Positions 40,074 through 48,921 of a DNA stretch of 64,000 bases are shown piece by piece. The notes below the pieces were generated by a model. That model did not search any database. It was given only the letters and a program-made list of their open reading frames with translations, and was not told the DNA's origin. Numbering within the stretch: position 1 is the first letter of the stretch; every line of letters starts with the position of its first letter. The DNA lies in the NCBI GenBank assembly GCA_017435905.1, contig JAFSEB010000063.1, positions 1-64,000 on the forward strand. The letters run 5' to 3'. The DNA comes from Clostridia bacterium. GTDB taxonomy: Bacteria > Bacillota > Clostridia > Christensenellales > CAG-138. The translations under genes and the position numbers were made by a program.

Positions 40074-41327
40074 TTATACATATACGTAGTCATTCAAAAC
40101 CGGCTGCAAGCCTTCGCCGGACATATCCTTGTACATGGCTTCAAAGCTGCGGTCATCATCGATCTCAAACTGTTCATCGCCTTTGGCGGCATCATCTTCC
40201 TTGCCGGTGTATTTGCTTTCATGGTCGCCGATGCCGGTGGAAACGCCTGCCGAAACCTTTGTCGCAGCGATCTTTACGATGCCGTTGCGAAACGCTGCAC
40301 TTTCACGGGAGGATACCGTGATGCCCACAAAGGGCAGGAAGATGCGGTAGGCGCAGAGGATCTGGCACAGCTGCTTTTCGCCCACATCAAGAGGGTTGAT
40401 CTTATCGTTGTTGATGATCGGTCGAAGTCTCGGACAGGACAGGGACATTTCCGCATGGGGATACTTGCGCTGCAGGTAATACACATGAAGTGCGCTTGCC
40501 AAAGCATCCTTCCTGAAGTCAGACAGACCGAGAAGTGCAGAAAAGGCGACGCCGCGCATGCCGCCCCGGAGCGCCCGTTCCTGTGCGTCAAAACGGTAGG
40601 GCCATACTCGCTTATGCCCGAACAGATGGAGCGTTTCGTATTTGTCTGCATCGTAGGTCTCCTGAAACACGGTAACATAATCGGCGCCACACTCGTGGAG
40701 GTATTTGTATTCATCGGTGTTCACAGGATAGATTTCCAAACCCACCATGCGGAAATACTTTCTTGCCAGCTTACATGCTTCACCGATGTATGCTACATCG
40801 CTCTTGGCACGGCTCTCACCGGTCAGGATCAGGATCTCCTCCATGCCGGAATCGGCAATGACCTGCATTTCATGCTCGATCTCCGCCATGTTCAGCTTCA
40901 TGCGGTTGATGTGGTTATAGCAGTTGAAACCGCAGTACACGCAGTAATTCTCGCAGTAATTGGCAATGTACAGAGGGGTAAACAAGTAAACGGTGTTGCC
41001 GAAATGCTTGCTTGTCTCCATACGGGCTTTCTGCGCCATTTGCTCAAGGAAAGGCTCTGCGGCAGGGGATAGAAGCGCCTTGAGATCCTCAATGGAACAA
41101 GTACTGTGATCAAGGGCCGTACGGACATCACGGGCGGTATAGGCGGAAGGATCAAAAGAATTCATCTGCGACAGCACCTGCCGACAGACGTCGGATTCGA
41201 TGATCTCCATGCCCGGCAGGTATTCCATATGATCTTTGCGGCTGGATGGGTCTGATTCGAGCTTGTGTTTTTTCTCCAGAGCCTCCGGCGAGAGATGTCC
41301 GGAATCGACAAAAAATCGGTTTTCCAT
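40074..41327 (-). CDS. thiH: 2-iminoacetate synthase ThiH
   Basis: The 417-residue radical SAM enzyme splits tyrosine to give dehydroglycine for the thiazole ring. The cluster motif CENYCVYCGF has the CX3CX2C spacing. Further family segments are TPLYIANYCENY, EEILILTGESRAKSDVAYIG, YVTVFQETYDADKYETLH and SLSCPRLRPI. GAGGAG lies 7 nt before ATG 41327. Use of ThiH instead of ThiO fits an anaerobe. Confidence 0.95.
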   Translation of the reverse strand: MENRFFVDSGHLSPEALEKKHKLESDPSSRKDHMEYLPGMEIIESDVCRQVLSQMNSFDPSAYTARDVRTALDHSTCSIEDLKALLSPAAEPFLEQMAQKARMETSKHFGNTVYLFTPLYIANYCENYCVYCGFNCYNHINRMKLNMAEIEHEMQVIADSGMEEILILTGESRAKSDVAYIGEACKLARKYFRMVGLEIYPVNTDEYKYLHECGADYVTVFQETYDADKYETLHLFGHKRVWPYRFDAQERALRGGMRGVAFSALLGLSDFRKDALASALHVYYLQRKYPHAEMSLSCPRLRPIINNDKINPLDVGEKQLCQILCAYRIFLPFVGITVSSRESAAFRNGIVKIAATKVSAGVSTGIGDHESKYTGKEDDAAKGDEQFEIDDDRSFEAMYKDMSGEGLQPVLNDYVYV

Positions 41328-41338
41328 GGGTATTCTCC

Positions 41339-42112
41339 TCAATCACGCAGGAAGCCGGTCAGCGGATCGGAAGCGGAAGCACCGCGGGTCAGCACACGGC
41401 CAAGGCCGGAAAGATATGCTTTTCTTCCCGCTTCGATCGCCTGCCGGAAAGCGGATGCCATCAGCGGCAGATCACCGGCGGTCGCAAGGGCGGTATTTGC
41501 CATAATGGCTGCCGCACCCATTTCCATGGCTTCACAAGCCTGAGAGGGCCTGCCGATACCGGCATCCACAATGATGGGCAGGTCGATCTCATCGATCAGG
41601 ATTTGAATGAACTCACGGGTTGCGAGCCCCTTGTTGGAGCCGATGGGGGAGGCCAAAGGCATAATGGTAGCGGCACCGGCGCTGACCATGTCACGGGCTG
41701 CGTTCAGGTCGGGATACATATAGGGCATGACCACAAAACCCTCGTTTGCAAGTATTTCGGTGGCTTTGACGGTTTCCTGATTGTCGGGGAGAAGATACTT
41801 GCTGTCACGCATGATCTCCACCTTCACGAAATTACCGCAGCCAAGTTCTCTTGCAAGGCGGGCAATGCGGACGGCTTCCTCCGCATTTCTCGCCCCGGAG
41901 GTGTTGGGCAGCAGGGTGATGCCTTCGGGAATGTAGTCCAGAATGTTTTCATGCTCCTTGGTGTTGGCACGGCGAACCGCAAGGGTGATGATCTCCGCAC
42001 CGGCATCCTTGATCGCTGCGTCAATGAGCTTCATGGAATACTTGCCGGAGCCGAGAATAAAACGGGAATTGAATTCGTGACCGCCAATGACGAGCTTATC
42101 GTTGTGAATCAT
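41339..42112 (-). CDS. thiG: Thiazole synthase ThiG
   Basis: The 257-residue enzyme forms the thiazole ring from DXP, dehydroglycine and ThiS thiocarboxylate. Segments seen are [48 protein letters not shown] (Schiff-base Lys), [13 protein letters not shown] and [18 protein letters not shown]. Start ATG 42112 is preferred to 42115 because AAGGA is then 6 nt away. Confidence 0.95.
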   Translation of the reverse strand: MIHNDKLVIGGHEFNSRFILGSGKYSMKLIDAAIKDAGAEIITLAVRRANTKEHENILDYIPEGITLLPNTSGARNAEEAVRIARLARELGCGNFVKVEIMRDSKYLLPDNQETVKATEILANEGFVVMPYMYPDLNAARDMVSAGAATIMPLASPIGSNKGLATREFIQILIDEIDLPIIVDAGIGRPSQACEAMEMGAAAIMANTALATAGDLPLMASAFRQAIEAGRKAYLSGLGRVLTRGASASDPLTGFLRD

Positions 42113-42128
42113 CATAAATCCTTCTTTC

Positions 42129-42764
42129 TTATACTTCATATTCGCCTGCAAGAATGCGCAGGACGGTGTGTGCCTGATGTGCGGCGCAAAGCATAACACG
42201 AGGAGCCAGCAGACCGATGGCGCTTGCCGCATCGCTGACTTCATCGCCGCACAGGTAAAACCGTTTCGTAACTTTTCTTGTCCTGATGGTGTTCGGGGTG
42301 TCCATTCCTGCCATGCCGGAGGCTGCAACCAAATAACGGTCGGGTAATTGTTCCAAAACTCCGTTTGCAAGCATTGCCTTAGCCTCTGCACTGTCGAAGG
42401 CTTCGCAGACAATATCCGCATCTTTCAGGAGACTAACCATATTTTCTCCGGTGATCTTTTCCGTCACAGCCTTGATTTCCGTATACGGAGCGATCTCCAA
42501 CAGGTTTTCAGCAAGCGCCTCCGCCTTATAGCGGCCGATTTGATCTGCCTTGTATTGCTGACGGTGCAGGTTGGTAATGTCCACACGGTCAAAATCAATT
42601 AGAATCAGCCTGCCGATACCGGCCCTTGCCAATGCAACGGCGATGTTCGATCCTAAGCCGCCAAGGCCGCAAATCGCAACAGTTGCGGAAGAAAACCGTT
42701 TGTGAAGGGCTGATCCGTGGCGGGTGATCAAGGCGTCCGTCCATTCTTTTTTAGATGGGATCAC
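42129..42764 (-). CDS. thiF: ThiS adenylyltransferase ThiF
   Basis: The 211-residue E1-like enzyme activates the ThiS C-terminus. It has the nucleotide motif [38 protein letters not shown] and the [13 protein letters not shown] segment of the short Clostridial ThiF form, which lacks the CXXC zinc sites. The start is GTG 42764, which overlaps the ThiS end region: GGGAGGTGGTTAAGTG serves as ribosome site, ThiS stop and start. Confidence 0.92.
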   Translation of the reverse strand: MIPSKKEWTDALITRHGSALHKRFSSATVAICGLGGLGSNIAVALARAGIGRLILIDFDRVDITNLHRQQYKADQIGRYKAEALAENLLEIAPYTEIKAVTEKITGENMVSLLKDADIVCEAFDSAEAKAMLANGVLEQLPDRYLVAASGMAGMDTPNTIRTRKVTKRFYLCGDEVSDAASAIGLLAPRVMLCAAHQAHTVLRILAGEYEV

Positions 42765-42959
42765 TTAACCACCTCCCACAAAGCTGACGATCTCCAGACT
42801 GTCGCCATCTTCAAGAACGGTAACATCATACCGGGACTTAAATACGATGTTGCCGTTGCGCTCTACTGCGATCCGTTTGGGATCGTAGTCCGTTGTCTTT
42901 AGATATGCCGCTACCGTTTTTCCTGCAATATCCAGCTCTGTTCCGTTTACTTTTACCAT
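42765..42959 (-). CDS. thiS: Sulfur carrier protein ThiS
   Basis: The 64-residue ubiquitin-like protein carries sulfur as a C-terminal thiocarboxylate. It starts VKVNGTELDIAG and ends VLEDGDSLEIVSFVGGG; the Gly-Gly end is the functional site, here with a third Gly. AGGAGGTG lies 6 nt before ATG 42959. It is the first gene after the riboswitches. Confidence 0.95.
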   Translation of the reverse strand: MVKVNGTELDIAGKTVAAYLKTTDYDPKRIAVERNGNIVFKSRYDVTVLEDGDSLEIVSFVGGG

Positions 42960-42975
42960 GAATGCACCTCCTGAA

Positions 42976-43013
42976 ATAAAAAACGGGAAATCTTCGATTT
43001 GGAAGATTCCCGT
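42976..43013 (-). terminator. Expression-platform terminator of TPP riboswitch B
   Basis: On the minus strand CGGGAATCTTC pairs with GAAGATTTCCCG over a short loop and is followed by TTTTTTATTT, just before the thiS ribosome site. Confidence 0.85.
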
Positions 43014-43026
43014 GATGTTCACAAAA

Positions 43027-43108
43027 GTCCCTACGTTGGCATTATCCAAATCAGGTATATGGGTCGAAGGTCACACCTTCCTCTCAGCCTGCAAACACAA
43101 GCTCCCCG
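43027..43108 (-). ncRNA. TPP riboswitch B (proximal to thiS)
   Basis: On the minus strand the element reads GGGGAGC, then GGCTGAGAGGAAGG, GACCCATATACCTGATTTGG and ATAATGCCAACGTAGGGA, matching the THI-box consensus (CTGAGA, ACCTGAT--GGATAATGCC, GTAGGGA). It binds thiamine diphosphate and controls the terminator at 42976-43013. Confidence 0.95.
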
Positions 43109-43122
43109 CATATGAAATTGTG

Positions 43123-43160
43123 CAAAAAAACAGGAGACCACCCCTTGGGATGCCTCCTGT
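43123..43160 (-). terminator. Expression-platform terminator of TPP riboswitch A
   Basis: On the minus strand ACAGGAG and CTCCTGT pair around a partly paired inner part and T7 follows. It lies between the two aptamers, so transcription must pass two separate terminators. Confidence 0.85.
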
Positions 43161-43177
43161 AAAAAATCCGAAAAGAT

Positions 43178-43263
43178 GACTTCCTACGGCGGCATTATCC
43201 GCATCAGGTTATAGGGTCGAAGTTTGGTTACTTCCTCTCAGCCTGCAAACACAAGCTCCCCTG
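43178..43263 (-). ncRNA. TPP riboswitch A (distal, first transcribed)
   Basis: On the minus strand it reads GGGGAGC, GGCTGAGAGGAAG, GACCCTATAACCTGATGCGG and ATAATGCCGCCGTAGGAA. It is nearly identical to riboswitch B in the first arm (GAGCTTGTGTTTGCAGGCTG in both) and differs in the P3 and P4 arms. Confidence 0.95.
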
Positions 43264-43280
43264 TATTTCTTTCGCTTAAC

Positions 43281-43309
43281 AGTATACAGCCGATTTCATG
43301 AAAAAACAA
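43281..43309 (-). promoter_or_regulatory. Promoter of the thiamine operon
   Basis: On the minus strand TTGTTT (43304-43309) and TATACT (43281-43286) are 17 nt apart, about 15 nt before riboswitch A. Confidence 0.7.
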
Positions 43310-43364
43310 CGGCTTTTTTAAACATAAAAAATTCGCCGGGAATCGTGCAATAGTTACTGAAAAA

Positions 43365-43406
43365 GGCGATGCCTGGTTGTGAAACCAAGTATCGCCGCAT
43401 TTTTTT
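43365..43406. terminator. Bidirectional terminator at the left edge of the accessory region
   Basis: GGCGATGCCTGGTT pairs with AACCAAGTATCGCC with two weak positions, with T7 on the plus side and T5 on the minus side. It ends the minus-strand lipoprotein gene at 43496. Confidence 0.7.
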
Positions 43407-43495
43407 GTCATCTCCTGCAGAGCAGTTACTCTGCGCACATACTGTCTTACTTGAACACTGCGAAAAGTGGGATGGTTTTATTGTTGATGCTCAAT

Positions 43496-44106
43496 TCAGA
43501 AAGTAATGGAAAGAGTGTCGCTGTCTGCGATGGTATCCCAACTTTCGGTTTCAAAAATATGGAATGCAAGCTCAATGCTTTCGATTTGTGTGATGGCATT
43601 ATCTTCAAGGTCGGAAGACATAAAGGTAATGGCATCAACAGCATGCTTTTTTGCTACAATGTCCGAAGAAAATAGCGGATCGATCATGAAGCCGTTTATT
43701 GAGACATCACGGGCCTGCACGGTAACGTTGTCATCGCTGTTGTTTTCGATGTAAACGATAACGCCGGGTCCAAAGATAGAATCGTCTTCGGAAAGCCCCT
43801 TAATTACGATTTTAATACCATTTTCATCGTAAGCAACATCGCCGCTGTCATCAAAGACATACTCAAAACCTTCTGTGGCCGTTGTATGAATTGTAAAAAG
43901 CTGTGTATCCAAATAAGTTTCCCAATCTTCGGATGTATAAATATGGAAAGAAAACTCCATGTCTGCGATTACGTCAATGCTTGTGCGGTCGGCGTTGTTG
44001 TTGACACACTACTGGGAGGGGTCAATTCTTCTTCCGGAAGGCTTCCGCATGCCGTAAAAGATACGACAAGCACCAGAACAAGGGCTGTCAACAGCGGTTT
44101 TTTCAT
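43496..44106 (-). pseudogene. Lipoprotein with repeated beta-rich domain, one-base frameshift
   Basis: The start (ATG 44106, AAAGGAG 8 nt upstream) encodes a lipoprotein signal MKKPLLTALVLVLVVSFTAC and a Ser/Thr/Pro linker, then stops at TAA 43969-43971. The next frame continues DVIADMEFSFHIYTSEDW and runs to 43496 with IKIVIKGLSEDDSIFGPGVI, NNSDDNVTVQARDVSINGF and LAFHIFETESWDTIADSDT. One extra T near 43976 joins the two parts. I recall the joined form in Clostridial lipoproteins. The ending repeats the motif of the joint (SFHIY-SEDW against AFHIF-ESW), so the protein has two related modules. Confidence 0.75.
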
Positions 44107-44128
44107 TTTCTTAAACTCCTTTGTAAAA

Positions 44129-44158
44129 ATTATAATGGGGTCAGACAGGTAAATACAA
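44129..44158 (-). promoter_or_regulatory. Promoter of the broken lipoprotein gene
   Basis: On the minus strand TTGTAT (44153-44158) and TATAAT (44129-44134) are 18 nt apart, 23 nt before the ATG at 44106. Confidence 0.6.
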
Positions 44159-44160
44159 TA

Positions 44161-44184
44161 ATTTGCACCTATATAAGTGCAAAT
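44161..44184. promoter_or_regulatory. Inverted-repeat operator candidate
   Basis: ATTTGCAC-N8-GTGCAAAT is a perfect 8-bp inverted repeat. It lies next to the minus-strand lipoprotein promoter and 69 nt before the XRE gene at 44253, the usual place for an operator of a divergent repressor. Confidence 0.55.
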
Positions 44185-44252
44185 AAAGCTTACCATTTGC
44201 ATAGAATTGAGTCAAGGAAAATGTTCCGAAACAGGTGCAACGGTAGGTTCGA

Positions 44253-44483
44253 ATGAATAAAGCAATTGAGAAAAAGGTTGGAGAAAACATCAGGGCTTTG
44301 CGTGAACAAAGAAAGATGACGCAGGATCTTCTTGCGGCAAAAATGCAGCTTCAGGGATGTGAAATCACCAGGAGTGCGATTGCAAAGATCGAGGTTGGAC
44401 AACGGCATCTTTATCCCGATGAGGTCATTTTGATCAAAAAAATATTGAATGCCAGTTATGATGATATTTTCAAAGGAAACTGA
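44253..44483 (+). CDS. Small XRE-family DNA-binding protein
   Basis: The 76-residue protein is almost only a Cro/C1 helix-turn-helix: VGENIRALREQRKMTQDLLA, EITRSAIAKIEVGQRHLYPD and LIKKILNASYDDIFKGN. It should bind DNA as a dimer; the inverted repeat at 44161-44184 is a candidate site. The ribosome site is weak (GGTAGG, 5 nt). It is divergent from the broken lipoprotein gene. Confidence 0.85.
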   Translation: MNKAIEKKVGENIRALREQRKMTQDLLAAKMQLQGCEITRSAIAKIEVGQRHLYPDEVILIKKILNASYDDIFKGN

Positions 44484-44518
44484 TCCCTTCGTTCTGCTTG
44501 TTTGATGGGATCAGTTTT
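44480..44518 (+). terminator. Terminator of the XRE gene
   Basis: CTGATCCC (44480-44487) pairs with GGGATCAG (44507-44514) over a long loop and TTTT follows. Confidence 0.6.
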
Positions 44519-44955
44519 ACTTTGCCATTGCATCCGCTGTGCCACAGCACAAACCGCAAAAAGTTGGCAGCGAAAGCAAGCCGTTGCGAGGGCGTTTACA
44601 ACCGAGCAGGCGAGCCGAGCGTGACTTTTTGCGGAAAAGGAGCTGCAACAGAATGAGTGAGAAGTGACTTAAAAAAGTCGCTGCGAACGATATACCGTCC
44701 GCAGCGACAAGGAGCGACTGGAGGGATATCTTCGGCTCATATCAGCCATGCGTGCTTGCGCTCCGCACTGCGCACTTGGGCTTATTCGCCGAAGCCGGCT
44801 GCTAAAAACGCTGCACGGCAGCGTTTTTTCCTCGCATACGCTCGGACGCAGCTTCAAATCCCTTCATTGTGTATGACCAAATAAAAAACACCCCCGTGAG
44901 GTAGCTCGTAATAAGACAGGTTTATAAAGGTTTGATTGAACAGCGTGGCGTAAAG
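44519..44955. other. Hairpin-rich non-coding stretch
   Basis: No convincing coding frame is seen on either strand. It holds CCGCAAAAAGT (44554-44564) facing ACTTTTTGCGG (44624-44634), GTCGCTGCG facing CGCAGCGAC (44678-44708), TTCGGC facing GCCGAA, and a terminator-like AAAACGCTGC/GCAGCGTTTT near 44806-44826. It may be the terminal region of the mobile element whose recombinase gene begins to the right, or a structured RNA. Confidence 0.4.
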
Positions 44956-46870
<1,915 letters not shown>

Positions 46871-47055
46871 TTTCCACCTTCCTTTTCGCTTGAAAGACTA
46901 AGGGTTTGGGATATCCCAATGATAAAAAATCTTCGAGTGTGGCAACAACGGATGTGCTTGCTATTCTGCAAGCCATACGGAACGACATCACGCGGATTTT
47001 TGCAAGTGTACATACACTTGCTGTGCTTGCTATTCTGCTAATTTCCCCAAACCCA

Positions 47056-47084
47056 TTGACAAATCGCTCGATTTTGCCTATAAT
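47056..47084 (+). promoter_or_regulatory. Strong promoter of the second XRE gene
   Basis: A perfect TTGACA (47056-47061), 17-nt spacer and perfect TATAAT (47079-47084). Confidence 0.85.
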
Positions 47085-47164
47085 ATGGGCAAGATATTTG
47101 CCTAATTGTAGTATAAGCAAGTAAGGTTCCTCTGTCAATAGGTTTAGGCAAAATAATAGGCAAA
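47073..47164. promoter_or_regulatory. Operator array TTTGCCTA / TAGGCAAA
   Basis: TTTGCCTA occurs at 47073-47080 (overlapping the -10) and 47097-47104; its reverse complement TAGGCAAA occurs at 47145-47152 and 47157-47164. Four identical 8-bp half-sites between promoter and gene strongly suggest autorepression by the XRE protein at 47190. Confidence 0.65.
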
Positions 47165-47189
47165 TTATTTTCCAGGTGAGGTTTTCGAT

Positions 47190-47615
47190 ATGAAGTTTGG
47201 AGAAAAGGTAAGACTGCTGCGAAATGAAAAGAAGTTGTCCCAGACGGAACTGGGGAAAATATGTGGTCTGTCCCTGCGGACGATCCGCAATTATGAGGTG
47301 GACGGACGCTATCCGAAGCAACGCGAGGTTTACGCCAAACTTGCCGCCGCACTTGGATGTGAGATAAACTTCCTGCTTTCCGAAGACGAAGAATTTGTTC
47401 TTCAGGCACAACAGAGCTACGGCTACAAAGGTGCCAAGGATGCCGAAGAATTGGTTGCCGGTGTGTCTGCGCTCTTTGCCGGTGGTGAATTGTCCGAGAA
47501 TGACAAGGATGCTGTGATGCGCGCCTTGCAGGATGCCTACTGGATGGCGAAAGAACGGAACAAAGAAAAGTACACACCGAAGAAATATCGGAAAGATAGT
47601 GAGGAAATGGAATGA
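47190..47615 (+). CDS. XRE-family repressor of the mobile element
   Basis: The 141-residue regulator has a C1-type helix-turn-helix (RNEKKLSQTELGKICGLSLR, TIRNYEVDGRYPKQREVYAK) and a C-terminal part (AEELVAGVSALFAGGELSEN, then DKDAVMRALQDAYWMAKERN) common in regulators of integrative elements. AGGTGAGG lies 8 nt before the ATG. Its end overlaps a 15-codon frame and then a truncated J-domain frame in ATGA-type overlaps. Confidence 0.88.
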   Translation: MKFGEKVRLLRNEKKLSQTELGKICGLSLRTIRNYEVDGRYPKQREVYAKLAAALGCEINFLLSEDEEFVLQAQQSYGYKGAKDAEELVAGVSALFAGGELSENDKDAVMRALQDAYWMAKERNKEKYTPKKYRKDSEEME

Positions 47616-47655
47616 TGGGAAAGTCTAACAAATCTCGCGAAAAGGATGTGATGGC

Positions 47656-47748
47656 ATGACATATTATGAAATTTTAGAAGTACGCGAAAATGCATCCGAA
47701 AGGACACCATATACAGCTCATTCAAAAGACCTCTCATATATTCCATAG
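47656..47748 (+). pseudogene. Truncated J-domain protein
   Basis: The 30-codon frame starts MTYYEILEVRENASER, the first helix of a J domain, and then loses similarity at about 47697, well before the HPD motif. It is coupled to a short frame (47612-47659, MMGKSNKSREKDVMA) that itself overlaps the XRE stop. A deletion probably fused the start of a J-domain gene of the element to unrelated sequence. Confidence 0.5.
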
Positions 47749-48067
47749 ATACGGAATTACAAAAAATATCCTCGGCAAGTGTTACGGCATTTTTGGATTC
47801 AAAGAAACCCCGCTGAAAGAGATCGGCATTTACCACATGATGAAGGAGTCTGCCGTGGGAAAGGCAAAGGACCGCGCCATCAAAAAACTCGAGAAGGCAT
47901 ATCCGGGCAGTAAGCTTCAGCTTTGGAAGACCGTCTATCGGATGATGCGGCGACCGATCCTGCCGCCGGATGATGATACTGAGCTGCGAGTCCAATTTCC
48001 CAGATATGTTCACGCGCTGGCGGAGGTCTATGGTGTGCTGCACGAAGCTACCGCAGATAATACATGA
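47690..48067 (+). CDS. Hypothetical protein after the deletion joint
   Basis: The frame of up to 125 codons includes KAKDRAIKKLEKAYPGSKLQ, MMRRPILPPDDDTELRVQF and RYVHALAEVYGVLHEATADN. The second half looks coding (charged, helical), but the first 30 codons overlap the truncated J-domain frame and no ribosome site is seen. It may be the 3' part of another gene cut by the same deletion. No family recognised. Confidence 0.35.
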   Translation: MHPKGHHIQLIQKTSHIFHRYGITKNILGKCYGIFGFKETPLKEIGIYHMMKESAVGKAKDRAIKKLEKAYPGSKLQLWKTVYRMMRRPILPPDDDTELRVQFPRYVHALAEVYGVLHEATADNT

Positions 48068-48070
48068 CCT

Positions 48071-48111
48071 AAAAAAGCCGGGCAGTACGGATTTGTTTCC
48101 GTACTGCCCGG
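48071..48111 (-). terminator. Terminator of the exported-protein operon
   Basis: CCGGGCAGTACGGA pairs with TCCGTACTGCCCGG in a 14-bp stem; the A6 before it gives a T6 tract on the minus strand, 7 nt after the stop at 48118. Confidence 0.85.
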
Positions 48112-48117
48112 TGCTGT

Positions 48118-48477
48118 TTAACCCATGCTTCCGATTTTATTGCCGTTCTCGTACATATCCTCGGCGTATTCGACATGATTAGGGCCCTGGCTCTCCAGCC
48201 AGCCGAAACCCTCCACATAGACCATATTGTCTGGAGAGGTCTTTGGTGATGCTGGGGCCACTTCTGATTCTTGCTTTGGCTCTGGGATAGGGATTACTAC
48301 TTCAGTTTGCTCCGGCTCCATTGTCTCAGCATTCTCTTCCTCCGGCTTTGTGGCGACTACTGCGGGCGGCGTGGGTAGTGCGGGATTTTCCCCGACTGGT
48401 TCGTTCTGCGGCCACACAGCGGCACACAGGGCCAGACAGGCGGAGAATGCCGCGGCAGTGATGATTCGTTTCCTCAT
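48118..48477 (-). CDS. Exported Pro/Glu-rich protein (DUF6550-like)
   Basis: The 119-residue protein has a signal peptide (RIITAAAFSACLALCAAVW), a long Pro/Glu/Thr linker and a conserved C-terminus: MVYVEGFGWLESQGPNHVEY, then AEDMYENGNKIGSMG. I recall this ending in proteins of Firmicute mobile elements annotated DUF6550; that label is from memory. AAAGGAAG lies 7 nt before the ATG. It overlaps the previous gene by 4 nt and is last in the operon. Confidence 0.6.
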   Translation of the reverse strand: MRKRIITAAAFSACLALCAAVWPQNEPVGENPALPTPPAVVATKPEEENAETMEPEQTEVVIPIPEPKQESEVAPASPKTSPDNMVYVEGFGWLESQGPNHVEYAEDMYENGNKIGSMG

Positions 48478-48794
48478 GTTGCATCTTCCTTTCTGGACAT
48501 GGAAAGAACGCTCATTCCCTTCGCCATACAGCGAGAGACTGAGCGTTCTTTTTCATATTGATTCAGTTCTGCAGAGAGTCGCCACGCCAGCGCAAATCCA
48601 GAGATAAAGCTGTCGATGGAAGTATCCTCCACGATGCGGTCTTTGGCATCGATGATCTGCAGTACCAAGCGCCGCTCCGGTTTGTCCAGTACTTCAATGA
48701 GTGCCTGATGGCACCCCTCGATTTCCCGCTTCTGAGCCGGGAGTTCCGGCGGGATGTAGAAGCAGTCGTACAGGTCTTTTAGTAGTTTGTTCAT
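48474..48794 (-). CDS. Small helical protein, possibly DUF6809-like
   Basis: The 106-residue cytoplasmic protein starts MNKLLKDLYDCFYIPPELP and contains ERRLVLQIIDAKDRIVEDTS and FISGFALAWRLSAELNQYEK, an arrangement (short N-terminal helix, YIPPE, long helices, F-x-x-G-F motif) seen in phage and element proteins such as DUF6809. AGGAGGTG lies 6 nt before ATG 48794. It overlaps the following exported-protein gene. Confidence 0.5.
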   Translation of the reverse strand: MNKLLKDLYDCFYIPPELPAQKREIEGCHQALIEVLDKPERRLVLQIIDAKDRIVEDTSIDSFISGFALAWRLSAELNQYEKERSVSRCMAKGMSVLSMSRKEDAT

Positions 48795-48921
48795 GTGTTG
48801 CACCTCCTGGTAGCAACACACATTACCACAGGTTGACAAAAATAGCTACTGTTATCTAAATCTTCTGCGCTGCAGAAGATCAGTACTTGGCTGGATAAAA
48901 AGAAACAATGGATTTGGAAAC

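Larger units (their letters stand above)
46871..47189. other. Intergenic region with palindrome and 17-bp direct repeats
   Basis: This 319-nt stretch separates divergent tnpW-like and XRE genes. It has the palindrome TTGGGATATCCCAA (46906-46919), two copies of TGTGCTTGCTATTCTGC (46953-46969 and 47022-47038, 69 nt apart), the XRE promoter (47056-47084) and four XRE-operator-like half-sites. An open frame across the repeats has no ribosome site. Confidence 0.55.

Noticed and set aside
46953-47038. Possible CRISPR array from repeated 17-mers
   Set aside because: Only two copies exist, the interval is 52 nt of non-spacer-like sequence, and no cas gene is nearby.
46906-47124. Open frame of 72 codons between the tnpW-like and XRE genes
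   Set aside because: It starts at TTG without a ribosome site, runs through the XRE promoter, and part of its apparent pattern comes from the 17-bp direct repeat.
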